From Draconibacterium sp. (GTDB lineage Bacteria > Bacteroidota > Bacteroidia > Bacteroidales > Prolixibacteraceae), in contig JADIYN010000020.1 of NCBI GenBank assembly GCA_016705335.1, positions 1-64,000 of the forward strand: DNA of 64,000 bases, written 5' to 3'. The translations under genes and the position numbers were made by a program. This document shows positions 19,507-28,464 of this stretch, piece by piece; the first letter of the stretch is position 1, and each line of letters starts with the position of its first letter. Below the pieces are notes generated by a model that worked only from the letters and a program-made list of their open reading frames with translations, searched no databases and was not told the DNA's origin.

Positions 19507-20994
19507 TTATTCCGAAATTGTATTCTCAAGTTTAGTCTTCCAATTATTGTAAGCATCCTGATATTCAGTTTTTTTCGAATTATCCGGATCAATTGTTTCC
19601 AGTTTTTTCAAGTTTGAAAAGGCTTCGTTAAACGATTTGTAATATCCCGATCCCACACCGGCACCACGTGCTGCACCAACAGATCCGTCAGTATTGTACA
19701 ATTCTATTGTGGCACCTGTAATTCCGGCTAAAGTATCTCTGAATATTGGGCTGAGGAACATATTTGCTTTTCCTGCACGGATTACAGAAGCATTTATCCC
19801 TATATTTTGCATAATGTCCATTCCGTATTTAAACGAGAAAACAATTCCTTCCTGTGCAGCTCTTAATACATGCCCTTTGTGATGAATATTGAAATTGATT
19901 CCACTTAAAACCGAACCGATATTTTTATTATTTAGAACCCTTTCTGCGCCATTTCCAAAGGGTAAAACGGAAAGTCCGTTTGAACCGATGGCAATATCTG
20001 AAGCCAGTTGGTTCATCTCTTCGTAAGATAGATTTTCTCCAACCATTCGTTTTAACCAGGCATTTAAGATTCCTGTGCCGTTTATACAGAGCAGAACACC
20101 TAAACGCGGATTTTCTTTTGTGTAATTTACATGTGCGAATGTATTTACGCGCGATTGCGGGTCGTATTTAATTTCGTCGCTCACACCGTAAACCACGCCT
20201 GAAGTGCCGGCAGTTGTTGCAATTTCTCCAGGATTTAAAACATTCAGTGAAAGCGCATTATTGGGTTGGTCACCGGCACGGTAACTGATTGTGGTTTTTG
20301 GTGATAAGCCAAGTTCTTTTGCCGCACTAGCCGAAACCCTGCTTTGAACAGCAAAAGTTGGAACGATTTCAGGAATGATTTCTTTCGAAAAGCCATAGTT
20401 TGCAAACAGCAAATCGGCAATCGAATTTTCCTTAAAATCCCACATTATTCCTTCAGATAATCCACTAACAGTGGTTTGAATTTCGCCTGAAAGTTTCATG
20501 GCAATAAAATCACCGGGCAGCATAATTTTATAAACCTTGCTGTACAGTTCAGGTTCATTGTCTTTCACCCATTTTAATTTCGAAGCGGTAAAATTTCCGG
20601 GTGAATTGAGCAGGTTCGTTAAACAACGTTGTCCCCCAATTTCTTCAAAAGCCTTGTCGCCAATGGCAGCAGCTCGGCTATCACACCAAATAATCGAGGG
20701 ACGGATAACTTCATGGTTTTTGTCAACCATTACAAGCCCATGCATTTGGTAAGAAATCCCAATAGATAAAATGCTTTCTGGATTTATTTTTGATTCTTTC
20801 AAAACATCGAATAATGCAAGCTTGAGGTTATGCCACCATAATTCAGGCTCTTGTTCGGCCCAACCCGCTCTGTGGGCTGTAATTTTCATTTCCTGTTTTG
20901 GGTAAAACGAACTTGCTATACAATTTCCATTTTCGCCATCAATTAACGAAACTTTTACGGAAGAACTTCCAATGTCAAATCCTAGTAAATACAT
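19507..20994 (-). CDS. xylB: Xylulokinase (FGGY family)
   Basis: 495 residues. Phosphorylates D-xylulose to D-xylulose 5-phosphate for the pentose phosphate pathway. The N-terminal phosphate-binding loop GFDIGSSSVKVSL, the substrate loop GISYQMHGLV with IIWCDSRA, and the C-terminal FGGY elements (RAGDQPNNALSLNVL, ATTAGTSGVVYG, GSVGAARGAGVGSGYY) fit xylulokinase rather than glycerol kinase. It is the first gene of the catabolic block. The 170-bp gap to the regulator upstream contains a strong hairpin and a 12-bp repeat motif also found before the regulator, so this gap is the likely control point. Gene order regulator-xylB-xylA-xylE is self-consistent. Confidence 0.92.
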   Translation of the reverse strand: MYLLGFDIGSSSVKVSLIDGENGNCIASSFYPKQEMKITAHRAGWAEQEPELWWHNLKLALFDVLKESKINPESILSIGISYQMHGLVMVDKNHEVIRPSIIWCDSRAAAIGDKAFEEIGGQRCLTNLLNSPGNFTASKLKWVKDNEPELYSKVYKIMLPGDFIAMKLSGEIQTTVSGLSEGIMWDFKENSIADLLFANYGFSKEIIPEIVPTFAVQSRVSASAAKELGLSPKTTISYRAGDQPNNALSLNVLNPGEIATTAGTSGVVYGVSDEIKYDPQSRVNTFAHVNYTKENPRLGVLLCINGTGILNAWLKRMVGENLSYEEMNQLASDIAIGSNGLSVLPFGNGAERVLNNKNIGSVLSGINFNIHHKGHVLRAAQEGIVFSFKYGMDIMQNIGINASVIRAGKANMFLSPIFRDTLAGITGATIELYNTDGSVGAARGAGVGSGYYKSFNEAFSNLKKLETIDPDNSKKTEYQDAYNNWKTKLENTISE

Positions 20995-21031
20995 GATATG
21001 CTGTGTTTTATGTTTTAATTTTAAAATCGAG

Positions 21032-21043
21032 CTGTTCTGTTCT
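21032..21043 (-). promoter_or_regulatory. Candidate GntR operator before xylB
   Basis: The 12-mer ctgttctgttct (agaacagaacag on the coding strand) lies 38 bp upstream of the xylB start and is identical to a site directly upstream of the regulator gene. It is two direct AGAACA-type half-sites. Confidence 0.5.
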
Positions 21044-21080
21044 GGTATGTAGTAAAATTAGTTTCTATATCTGTAGTTTC

Positions 21081-21120
21081 AAAGTCGAAAAATATGTTGT
21101 AAAACATGTTTTTCGACTTT
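21081..21120. terminator. Strong hairpin between regulator and xylB
   Basis: The stem aaagtcgaaaaatatgtt / aacatgtttttcgacttt (about 17 pairs, loop gtaa) sits 44 bp behind the regulator stop. It can end the regulator mRNA or insulate the xyl promoter. T and A tracts flank the side facing the regulator. Confidence 0.75.
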
Positions 21121-21163
21121 TTATTTTTAAACAGGTATGCAATCAAATACCGAAATTAATTCC

Positions 21164-22159
21164 TCATAACGATGATCGTAATTTTAAAGTTGTTGGTACC
21201 TCAAATCGGATTGGTTTTCCTTCGGCAACAAATTCTGCTGCCTTTTGCCCCATCAATTCAAAATTGGTTGAAATTACAGTAATACCATTTTTTACATATT
21301 TTTTCATGGGTGTTTCGTTGTAAGAAATCACTCCAACTTCGCGTCCCGGTTCAAAACCCTTTTCTTCGCACTGGTCAAGAAAACTTGCTAAAGTGCGGTC
21401 GCTTACCAAAAAGTAGAGACCACCTTTTTTTATGACAAAATCCTCTGGCTCAAATGTTACCGCATGTTTAATATTATAGTGGTTGCAAAATTTTCTGAAG
21501 TATTCAACCGAAGCTTTTGGGTGATAAGTAAATGACGGATAATAGAAAGTGAATTCTTCATAAACTGAGATTTTGTCGATATTGTTTTCGAGGCACTTAT
21601 AAACTGCTTTTCCAAAATCTTGATAAACAGTAGATTGACTTTCTGTTGAATGGATCTTCCAATCAATGATCAGCAATTGTTCAGTTGGAATTTTATTAAT
21701 TATCTCCGGAACTTTGTCATTATCAAAGTTCATAATAATATATGAACTGTATTTGCCTAAACTTTCAGATATGATTTTTTCAAAAACATTGATATTGTAA
21801 TGATGAAAATGCAAATCGACCGCAACATTTTTTGGTAAATTTTTAAGGAACGAACCATAAAGAACTTCCTTGTAGGCCTTGAAAGTATCGAGGAAAAGGA
21901 AAACTTTTGTTATATTTTTTGTAACAAAATAACCACGGTTCGGCACCGACTCAACAATACTCCGTTTTTTTAATTCAGCATAAGCTTTAAAAACAGTATC
22001 GCGGGAAAGTTGGCATTCTGCCATAATTTGGTTAACTGAAGGCAGCATATCGCCCGATTTTAATTGATTCTGACTTATCGAATCAACAATAGCATCAACC
22101 AATTGCTGAAATTTTAAAACGTTTGAATTGTTATCAACTGTGAATTTGAAATCTCCCAT
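21164..22159 (-). CDS. GntR-family transcriptional regulator with LacI-like effector domain (probable xylose regulator)
   Basis: About 331 residues. Residues 1-75 form a GntR-type winged helix (KFQQLVDAIVDSI, MLPSVNQIMAECQLSRDTVFKAYAELKKRSIVES, NRGYFV). The rest resembles a periplasmic-binding-protein fold used by LacI/GntR hybrids (IIMNFDNDKVPEIINKIP, LYFLVSDRTLASFLDQ, VGVISYNETPMKKY). Such proteins repress or activate sugar genes when bound to a sugar. The start MGDFKFTVD is preferred over an upstream ATG at 22225 because family members begin with this strand, and because the extension would be encoded by promoter and operator DNA (22191-22211). Position and shared operator suggest autoregulation and control of xylBAE. 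Xylose as effector is inferred. Confidence 0.82.
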   Translation of the reverse strand: MGDFKFTVDNNSNVLKFQQLVDAIVDSISQNQLKSGDMLPSVNQIMAECQLSRDTVFKAYAELKKRSIVESVPNRGYFVTKNITKVFLFLDTFKAYKEVLYGSFLKNLPKNVAVDLHFHHYNINVFEKIISESLGKYSSYIIMNFDNDKVPEIINKIPTEQLLIIDWKIHSTESQSTVYQDFGKAVYKCLENNIDKISVYEEFTFYYPSFTYHPKASVEYFRKFCNHYNIKHAVTFEPEDFVIKKGGLYFLVSDRTLASFLDQCEEKGFEPGREVGVISYNETPMKKYVKNGITVISTNFELMGQKAAEFVAEGKPIRFEVPTTLKLRSSL

Positions 22160-22190
22160 TTTTAGTTTTTTTTCCAGAGTAGTTAGCATT

Positions 22191-22211
22191 CTGTTCTGTT
22201 CTACAAATCTA
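22191..22211 (-). promoter_or_regulatory. Promoter -7 element and candidate operator of the xyl regulator
   Basis: On the coding strand TAGATTTG (plus 22204-22211) fits the Bacteroidota -7 box. The 12-mer agaacagaacag (plus 22191-22202) follows at once. A repressor bound there would block initiation, giving negative autoregulation. Confidence 0.5.
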
Positions 22212-22386
22212 AAAATAAATTGCAAAGATTTAAATCAAAAAAAAGGCTGGACAATGCCACCTTTTCTATAAAATATTGATATGATTTTAGGATTCCAACA
22301 ATTAAAACAATTGGTTTAAGTTTTGTTTCTGATTCTATTTTGTCTGTTTGCTTACAGAATTAAGACTTCAAATTCAATCTGTTTTT

Positions 22387-23298
22387 TTAACCCCTTACAA
22401 ATAGTGCTTTAATAATTTCTGTAGCCATTTTTGGGTTTTCCTTTAACCTGCGGGTTGAATATTTAAACCATTGTTTCCCAAAAGGAACATAAACCCGCAT
22501 TTTAAATCCTTTATCCACAATCGATTGCCTAAGTTCTGGTGTTACCCCAAAAAGCATCTGAAATTCGCACATATTTTTGGGTACATTATATTTTTCGATT
22601 AGTTGAAATGCATTCTCAACTAAATATTTGTCGTGAGTAGCAATTCCCACGTACATTTTATTCCTGAACATAAATTCCAAATCGGAGAGATATATATCCC
22701 TGACTTTCTGATAGTCTTTGAATGCTATTTTCTCAGGTTCAATATAAATTCCTTTACACAGCCTGAAATTGATTGGAATCGATTCGGAATTCAGTGAATT
22801 CAAATCTTCCAGATCCTTCATTGTCCTGCGCAAATATGCCTGTAAAACCAAACCAACATTTTTCGGAAATTCTGCCCTTAGTTTTTTAAAAATATCAATT
22901 TCGATATCAACACATTCCGAATCTTCCATGTCAATCCGAATGAATGAATTTTTTTCAGCAGCCAGTGCCACAATATCCCGTAAATATTTATAGCAAACCT
23001 CTTTATCTAAAAGCAGCCCGAACATTGTTGGTTTCAGCGAAAAATTTCCAACAACATTTTCATTTGTAAAACGGTTTATTATTTCGAAATAATGATCTCT
23101 GTTTACCTTTGCTTCTCCAAGGGTTTTTATAAACTCACCAAGTAAATCGATTGTAACTTCTATTCCTTTCTCGTTCAATAACTTTGATGCCAAAAGACCA
23201 TCCTCGATTGTTTCACCGGCAATGTACCTTTTAGAAAAAACCCAAACCAGTTTTTTGGGCATGTGCGGTAATATATTTGCAATTAACTTATTCAACAT
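22387..23298 (-). CDS. putA: Proline dehydrogenase
   Basis: 303 residues, the size of single-function proline dehydrogenases. Oxidises L-proline to pyrroline-5-carboxylate with FAD and passes electrons to quinone. Family motifs in order: NFSLKPTMFGL, FIRIDMEDSE, GLVLQAYLRRTMKDLEDL, INFRLCKGIY, GIATHD, CEFQMLFGV and, at the end, MRVYVPFGKQWFKYSTRRLKENP with the substrate-binding arginines. No P5C dehydrogenase is next to it, so the second step must be encoded elsewhere. It stands alone between the xyl regulator and an oppositely directed ompH-like gene and belongs to no visible operon. Confidence 0.9.
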   Translation of the reverse strand: MLNKLIANILPHMPKKLVWVFSKRYIAGETIEDGLLASKLLNEKGIEVTIDLLGEFIKTLGEAKVNRDHYFEIINRFTNENVVGNFSLKPTMFGLLLDKEVCYKYLRDIVALAAEKNSFIRIDMEDSECVDIEIDIFKKLRAEFPKNVGLVLQAYLRRTMKDLEDLNSLNSESIPINFRLCKGIYIEPEKIAFKDYQKVRDIYLSDLEFMFRNKMYVGIATHDKYLVENAFQLIEKYNVPKNMCEFQMLFGVTPELRQSIVDKGFKMRVYVPFGKQWFKYSTRRLKENPKMATEIIKALFVRG

Positions 23299-23456
23299 TT
23301 TAATTATTTAGTAGAATCTGATTTGATTTAGTAAAAGTAGTGTTGATGATATATTTATTTCAATGATGTTTATCAGCACAGGGTTATGATTTTACACAGG
23401 TTTTTATTGAAATTCGCCAATTTTTAAATTGCTTAAAAAAGTGTTAAACGGGTAAG

Positions 23457-23483
23457 TTGGTTTAAACTAAAAAATTATCTTTG
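23457..23483 (+). promoter_or_regulatory. Promoter of the OmpH-like gene
   Basis: TTG at 23457-23459 and TATCTTTG at 23476-23483 (16-bp spacer) match the Bacteroidota promoter pattern and lie just upstream of the ATG at 23519. Confidence 0.45.
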
Positions 23484-23518
23484 TGCCAGTTTTTAAAGTA
23501 AATCTAAAATAGAATCTA

Positions 23519-24121
23519 ATGAAGGGAACATCGTTGATTGTGAGCATTGTGCTATTTGTAGCTGTAGCAGTTTTATATGTTTTACATTTTGCAGGAATCG
23601 GAAAATCCGGTCAAAATTCAGACGCTGATGACAGAGCAGTGATTAGCAGGGACGGTTTAAAAATTGCTTATGTGAAAGCAGATTCAGTAATTTTAAATTA
23701 CCAATTGGCGGAATTTTTACATGACGATTTTACAAAAAAGCAGGAAGCTTTTACAACTGAATATGCTTCGAAGCGGAAATCATTTGAGAAAGATGCTGCA
23801 GCTTTTCAGGAGAAACTGCAACGTGGAGGTTTTTTGAGCGAGCAACGTGCTGTGCAGGAACGAGACAGGTTGGTTGGACTGGAACAGGAAATTCAGAAAA
23901 TGGATCAGGAATTGTCTGCAAAACTTGGCGAAATGCAAAATACAAATGGTCAGCAGGTTTTGGACAGCTTACAAAGTTGTTTGAAACATTATAATTCAAT
24001 TAAAAAGTACGATTACATTCTAAATGCATCGAGTATTTTAATTGGTGACGAAGGCGATAATATAACCGCTGATATTTTAAAAATGATGAATGAAAAATAT
24101 TCGGCAACTCAACAAAAATAA
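23519..24121 (+). CDS. OmpH/Skp-like periplasmic chaperone
   Basis: 200 residues. An N-terminal hydrophobic segment (LIVSIVLFVAVAVLYVLHF) either anchors or exports the protein. From about residue 45 comes KIAYVKADSVILNYQLAEFL, the conserved strand that opens the Skp/OmpH domain. A long charged coiled coil follows (KRKSFEKDAAAFQEKLQRGGFLSEQ..., QEIQKMDQELSAKL), then a return segment ending in YDYILNASSILIGDEGDNIT, close to the ILP/YVLNGxxILYxD signature of the family. Skp-type proteins hold unfolded outer-membrane proteins in the periplasm. Here the uncleaved-looking leader suggests a membrane-tethered form. A clear terminator follows, so it is monocistronic. Confidence 0.82.
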   Translation: MKGTSLIVSIVLFVAVAVLYVLHFAGIGKSGQNSDADDRAVISRDGLKIAYVKADSVILNYQLAEFLHDDFTKKQEAFTTEYASKRKSFEKDAAAFQEKLQRGGFLSEQRAVQERDRLVGLEQEIQKMDQELSAKLGEMQNTNGQQVLDSLQSCLKHYNSIKKYDYILNASSILIGDEGDNITADILKMMNEKYSATQQK

Positions 24122-24142
24122 TCAGTTTTGATTTCAATATAG

Positions 24143-24170
24143 AATCCGGGCAAGTTCCCGGATTTTTTTT
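24143..24170 (+). terminator. Rho-independent terminator after the OmpH-like gene
   Basis: The stem aatccggg / cccggatt with a 6-base loop is followed by a run of T. Confidence 0.9.
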
Positions 24171-24183
24171 TACCGGATGCCGG

Positions 24184-24214
24184 AAACTTTAAACTTTGAA
24201 CTTTGAACTTTTTT
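24184..24214 (+). repeat. Short AACTTTGAACTTT tandem repeat
   Basis: Four copies of an aactttg/aactttaa unit in a row stand directly before the glycosyltransferase start. A related, inverted block is at about 30261-30287. Such blocks are frequent intergenic filler in Bacteroidota; no function is claimed. Confidence 0.6.
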
Positions 24215-24215
24215 T

Positions 24216-25403
24216 ATGTTTGCAAATAAATATCTACTAAAACAAAACAGACTCACTTTAATTGCGCAGCCACCGGATGCAGATTTGGGAATCAGTGTAG
24301 TGATTCCCTGTTTTCGTGAACCACATATTTTGCAAACACTTGAATCGTTGACCAGATGTGATTTGCCTCTTCAAAAGGTTGAAGTAACAGTATTAATCAA
24401 TCATTCAGAAGTTGCTCCCGATGAAATAAAAAAATACAATCAAAATTCTAAAACTGAAGTTGATAGTTGGATTTCAAAAAACAACTCTGAAGAAATTTCA
24501 TTTTTTGCAGTCGGCCCGGTTGAGTTGCAAAAAAAATGGGCTGGAGTAGGGTTGGCGAGAAAAAGCGGTATGGATGAAGCACTTCGCCGGTTTAATCTTC
24601 TTGAAAAGCCCAATGGCATTATTGTTTCGTTGGATGCCGACACACTTGTTGCAAAAAATTATTTAATTGAAATTGAAAGGCATTTTGCCCGGTTTCCAAA
24701 AAATGTCGGGGCAACCATTTCTTTTCAACACCAAACCGAAGGTTTAGGCGAAAAGCAGTTAAAGGGAATTTTACTTTATGAAAAATACCTGCTTTATTAT
24801 AAAAATGCTTTACGTTTTATCGGTTATCCGAATCCGTTGTTTACAGTTGGTTCGGCATTTGCAGTTACTGCCGACGGCTATTTAAAACGTGGCGGGATGA
24901 CCAGAAGACAAGCCGGCGAGGATTTTTATTTTCTTCAAACGCTTGCGCAAACTGGGACTGTTGGGGAAATTACAACTACCACAGTTTTTCCTTCAGCTCG
25001 TGAATCTGATCGAATTCCGTTTGGTACAGGCCCGGCTATTGCAAAATGGATGAACGATGAAACTGATTTGACCCAAACCTATAATTTTCAGGCATTTGTT
25101 GATTTAAAACTGTTTTTTGATCAAATCGAAAATTTGTTCAGAATAGAAAGGGAAGGATTTTTCGAACTAATTGAAAAACTGCCGGCAGCAATTTGCCAAT
25201 TTATCAAAACAGATAATTTCTGGACTGAAATCAAAGATTTAAACCAGAATTGTTCAAACATTGAATCTTTTAAAACAAGGTTTTTCCATAAATTCAATGC
25301 CTTTAAAATATTGAAGTTTATGAATTTTGGGCACGAATTATTTTATGAGAAAGTAGATTTGGACCAACAATTTATCAAATTACAGAAACATGAAAGGCAC
25401 TAA
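24216..25403 (+). CDS. Family 2 glycosyltransferase (GT-A fold)
   Basis: 395 residues, no signal peptide and no clear transmembrane helices. The GT-A core is seen in LGISVVIPCFREPHILQTLESL, VTVLINHSE, the donor-binding NGIIVSLDADTLVAKNYL (the DxD-type motif) and, near residue 230, MTRRQAGEDFYFLQTL. The last supplies the acidic catalytic base region (GED) found in inverting GT2 enzymes. Sugar donor and acceptor cannot be read from sequence. The C-terminal 120 residues (LFFDQIENLFRIEREGFFELIEKL) are helical and not family-typical. It overlaps the downstream DUF3472 gene by 14 bp, so the two are translated together. Confidence 0.82.
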   Translation: MFANKYLLKQNRLTLIAQPPDADLGISVVIPCFREPHILQTLESLTRCDLPLQKVEVTVLINHSEVAPDEIKKYNQNSKTEVDSWISKNNSEEISFFAVGPVELQKKWAGVGLARKSGMDEALRRFNLLEKPNGIIVSLDADTLVAKNYLIEIERHFARFPKNVGATISFQHQTEGLGEKQLKGILLYEKYLLYYKNALRFIGYPNPLFTVGSAFAVTADGYLKRGGMTRRQAGEDFYFLQTLAQTGTVGEITTTTVFPSARESDRIPFGTGPAIAKWMNDETDLTQTYNFQAFVDLKLFFDQIENLFRIEREGFFELIEKLPAAICQFIKTDNFWTEIKDLNQNCSNIESFKTRFFHKFNAFKILKFMNFGHELFYEKVDLDQQFIKLQKHERH

Positions 25404-26694
25404 ACAACTACAGTCATTTTTACTTTTAATATCAGTTTTCTCCCTTTTGTCAACTGGTATTTCATGTCAAAGTTCACTTCGCAGTGATGCTGGAAATCCT
25501 CAATTTTCATATGCTATCCCATGTGAAGGGAATTGTTGGGTTGTGAATGATTTGAAGGGAAATGAGAAAATGATAAATGAGAACGGTATTCAAAATTGGA
25601 ATTCAAATGAATCAGTATTTCGCGTCTATTTCAAAGTTGAAAAAACTGGGAGTTTAAATATTGGGATTTTGGCGAAATCGCTTTCCGGAAGTTCAAAACT
25701 AAAAGTTACATTCAATAATTTAAGTAGAGAGGCGAGTGTTTCAAAAGCAACATTAGATACTGTTTTTGTTGGTGAATTTAATATCGAAAGTCCAGGTTAT
25801 CAGTTTGTTGAAATTCAAGGTTTGGATAAATCGGGAGAATTTTTCCCTGAAATTGAAAGTGTTCTGATTGGCGGCAATGCAACTGTCGGAAAGGTTTATT
25901 TTGCCCGCGACGATTTTTACTGGGGACGCCGCGGCCCTTCTGTTCACCTCAATTTTCAGGTTCCCGAAAGTGCAGGGAATGTAGTTTATTTTTATAACGA
26001 AATAACGATTCCTGAAAACAATGACGTTCTTGGTTCTTATTTTATGGCAAACGGTTTTGGGCAGGGTTATTTTGGGATGCAGGTAAATTCGCCCACCGAG
26101 CGTCGGATACTTTTTTCGGTTTGGAGTCCGTGTGAAACTGACAATCCCGGAGTAATTCCGGAAGATTTCAAAATTAAATTACTCAAAAAAGGAGAAGAAG
26201 TTTACACAGGAGAATTTGGAAATGAAGGCTCAGGTGGACAAAGTTTCCTAAAGTTTGATTGGAAAGCAGGGACAACTTACAGATTTTTACTAAAAGGCTT
26301 ACCAACAGGAAATGATGCAACTGATTTTACGGCCTGGTTTTTTGCGCCCGAAATTGGCAAGTGGAAATTGATTGCAAGTTTCCGTCGTCCTAAAACCGAA
26401 ACTTATTTGACCCATTTATACTCATTTCTTGAGAATTTTTATACCGAAACCGGGAATGTGGAAAGACGCGGATTATATTCAAACCAATGGATTTATAATT
26501 CTGAAAACAAGTTGGTTGAACTCACTAAAATAAAATTTACTGCCGATGCCACCGCCCGGAAGGAATCGAGGATGGATTATGCAGGAGGACTTGAGAACAA
26601 CTCATTCTTCCTAAAAAACTGTGGCTTCTTCAGCGAAACCACCCCAATTGATTCTTATTTTGAAAGACAGGAACCGGAATTCCCCAGTTATTAA
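25390..26694 (+). CDS. DUF3472 family secreted protein
   Basis: 434 residues. The N-terminus has a signal or lipoprotein leader (QSFLLLISVFSLLSTGISCQSS). Residues 30-160 resemble the DUF5077 accessory beta sandwich (NESVFRVYFKVEKTGSLNIGI). From about residue 175 the DUF3472 domain follows (YWGRRGPSVHLNFQVP, GQGYFGMQVNSPTERRILFSVWSP, FEFDWKAGTTYRFLL-like, GKWKLIASFRRPKT). DUF3472 proteins are common in Bacteroidota carbohydrate loci, but no reaction has been assigned that I can name. Coupled start with the GT2 gene is visible; a shared role in surface glycan chemistry is inference. Confidence 0.75.
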   Translation: MKGTKQLQSFLLLISVFSLLSTGISCQSSLRSDAGNPQFSYAIPCEGNCWVVNDLKGNEKMINENGIQNWNSNESVFRVYFKVEKTGSLNIGILAKSLSGSSKLKVTFNNLSREASVSKATLDTVFVGEFNIESPGYQFVEIQGLDKSGEFFPEIESVLIGGNATVGKVYFARDDFYWGRRGPSVHLNFQVPESAGNVVYFYNEITIPENNDVLGSYFMANGFGQGYFGMQVNSPTERRILFSVWSPCETDNPGVIPEDFKIKLLKKGEEVYTGEFGNEGSGGQSFLKFDWKAGTTYRFLLKGLPTGNDATDFTAWFFAPEIGKWKLIASFRRPKTETYLTHLYSFLENFYTETGNVERRGLYSNQWIYNSENKLVELTKIKFTADATARKESRMDYAGGLENNSFFLKNCGFFSETTPIDSYFERQEPEFPSY

Positions 26695-26713
26695 TTTTGA
26701 ACTTGCATAAGAA

Positions 26714-28293
26714 TTAACATAAAGCCAAATCTTTTATCTTGTCTTTTCTTTTCTTCTCCTCCTTGGAGAGGGCAGAGGAGGCTTCTATGCTTTCAATCCT
26801 TGCCAACATGTAATAAACTTCATTCCAACGCAACTCTTTTTTGAATTGTGTTACGCAGGTATCTTTATCGATTACAACAAATTCAACATCTGCAAATTCA
26901 GCAAATGTTTCAATATAATCGGGTGTTAAAGCCAAAGTAAATGCCGAGTGATGTGTTCCACCTGCATAAATCCATGCAGCGGCGCCATCGGCAAGGTTTG
27001 GCATTGTTTTCCAGAACGCCGAAGCAACCGGCAGTTTTGGCATTTTTTCGAGTGGTTCAATTACTTCCAACGTATTTACAATAATCCGGAAACGATTTCC
27101 CATATCAATTAAAGTAACATTCATCGCGTCTCCTGTTGCGCTGTCAAAAATCAAACGGGCAGGAGCATCTTTTCCTCCAATTCCCAAAGGCTGAACTTCA
27201 AGACGTGGTTTTTTTGCTGCAATCGATGGACAAATTTCAAGCATGTGTGCACCCAAAACGGCTTCATTTGCCGGATCGAGATGGTAGGTATAATCTTCCA
27301 TAAACGAACTTCCGCCTTTCATTCCTGCCGACATGGTTTTAATAATGCGTAACATGGCAGCCTGTTTCCAGTCTCCTTCTGCGCCAAAACCATAACCTGC
27401 AGCCATTAAACGCTGCGAAGCCAAACCTGGTAATTGTGCCAATCCCGTTAAGTTTTCAAAGTTTGTTGTAAAAGCTTTAAAATTTCCGTTTTCCATAAAA
27501 CGTTTCAATGCAATTTCATAACGGGCCTGAACGCGAACATTTTCATGGTATTTACCACCTGGTTTGCAGTCGGCTGCAACTTCATATTCTTTTTCGTATT
27601 CTTTGTAAAGCTCATCAACTTCTGCATCGGAAACTTTATCGATATATTTTACAAGGTCGCCAACCCGAATGCCGAAATTTGCCAGCCAAATTTAATTTGA
27701 GCTTCTACTTTATCGCCTTCGGTTACTGCAACTTCACGCATATTATCGCCGAACCGGGCAACTTTTAATCCCTGAGAATCGGCCCAGCCAATTGCAGTGC
27801 GACACCATTTTGCCACTTCGTTTTGCACATTTTCGGCTTGCCAGTGGCCAACCACAACTTTCCGGTTTTTACGCATCCGGGCATTTATGAAACCGTATTC
27901 ACGTCCACCGTGCGCACTTTGGTGCAGATTCATATAATCCATATCGATTTCACTCCATGGTAAATCGCGGTTGAATTGAGTATGCAGGTGCATGTATGGT
28001 TTACTTAGCGCTTTCAATCCGCCAATCCACATTTTTGCAGGTGAAAATGTGTGCATCCAGGTAATCAAACCGATACAGTTTTTGTCGGAACTTGCCTGAA
28101 CACAAATATCAAGTATTTCGTCAGGTGTTTTAACTACTGGTTTGAAAACGATTTTCACAGGCATTTTGCCCGATTTATTTAGGCCATCAACAATAGTTGA
28201 AGAATCTACATCGACCTGTGCCAAAGTTTTTGGTCCGTATAAATGTTGGCTTCCGGTTACAAACCAGATTTCCATTTGATTAAAGTTTGTCAT
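26714..28293 (-). CDS. araA: L-arabinose isomerase (one frameshift near 27660)
   Basis: Interconverts L-arabinose and L-ribulose with Mn2+. The reading from 28293 shows IWFVTGSQHLYG, CIGLITWMHTFSPAKMWIGGL, MHLHTQFNRDLPW, NLHQSAHGGREYGFI and KVVVGHWQAENV. Near 27660 one G is missing in a GGG run; after repair the protein continues as VGDLVKYIDKVSD. In the second half FGAEGDWKQAAMLRIIKTM carries the metal-binding Glu region, and SSFMEDYTYHLDP, GAHMLEICPSIA and THHSAFT are typical. Length after repair is about 526 residues. No araB, araD or arabinose transporter lies next to it, which is unusual for this gene. Confidence 0.92.
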
Positions 28294-28464
28294 TTTTATT
28301 GAATTTTAATTTGATGCTAAAATAGTAAATTAATTATAAATGTAGAAATTACACTTTTAAAAATATCAATTTTTCAAATGTTGGTATTGAAGAAATAATT
28401 TGGTTTTAACAGTATATTGCCAACATCCGATACAAAACAGAGCGATTAGCATATTAGCAAACTT

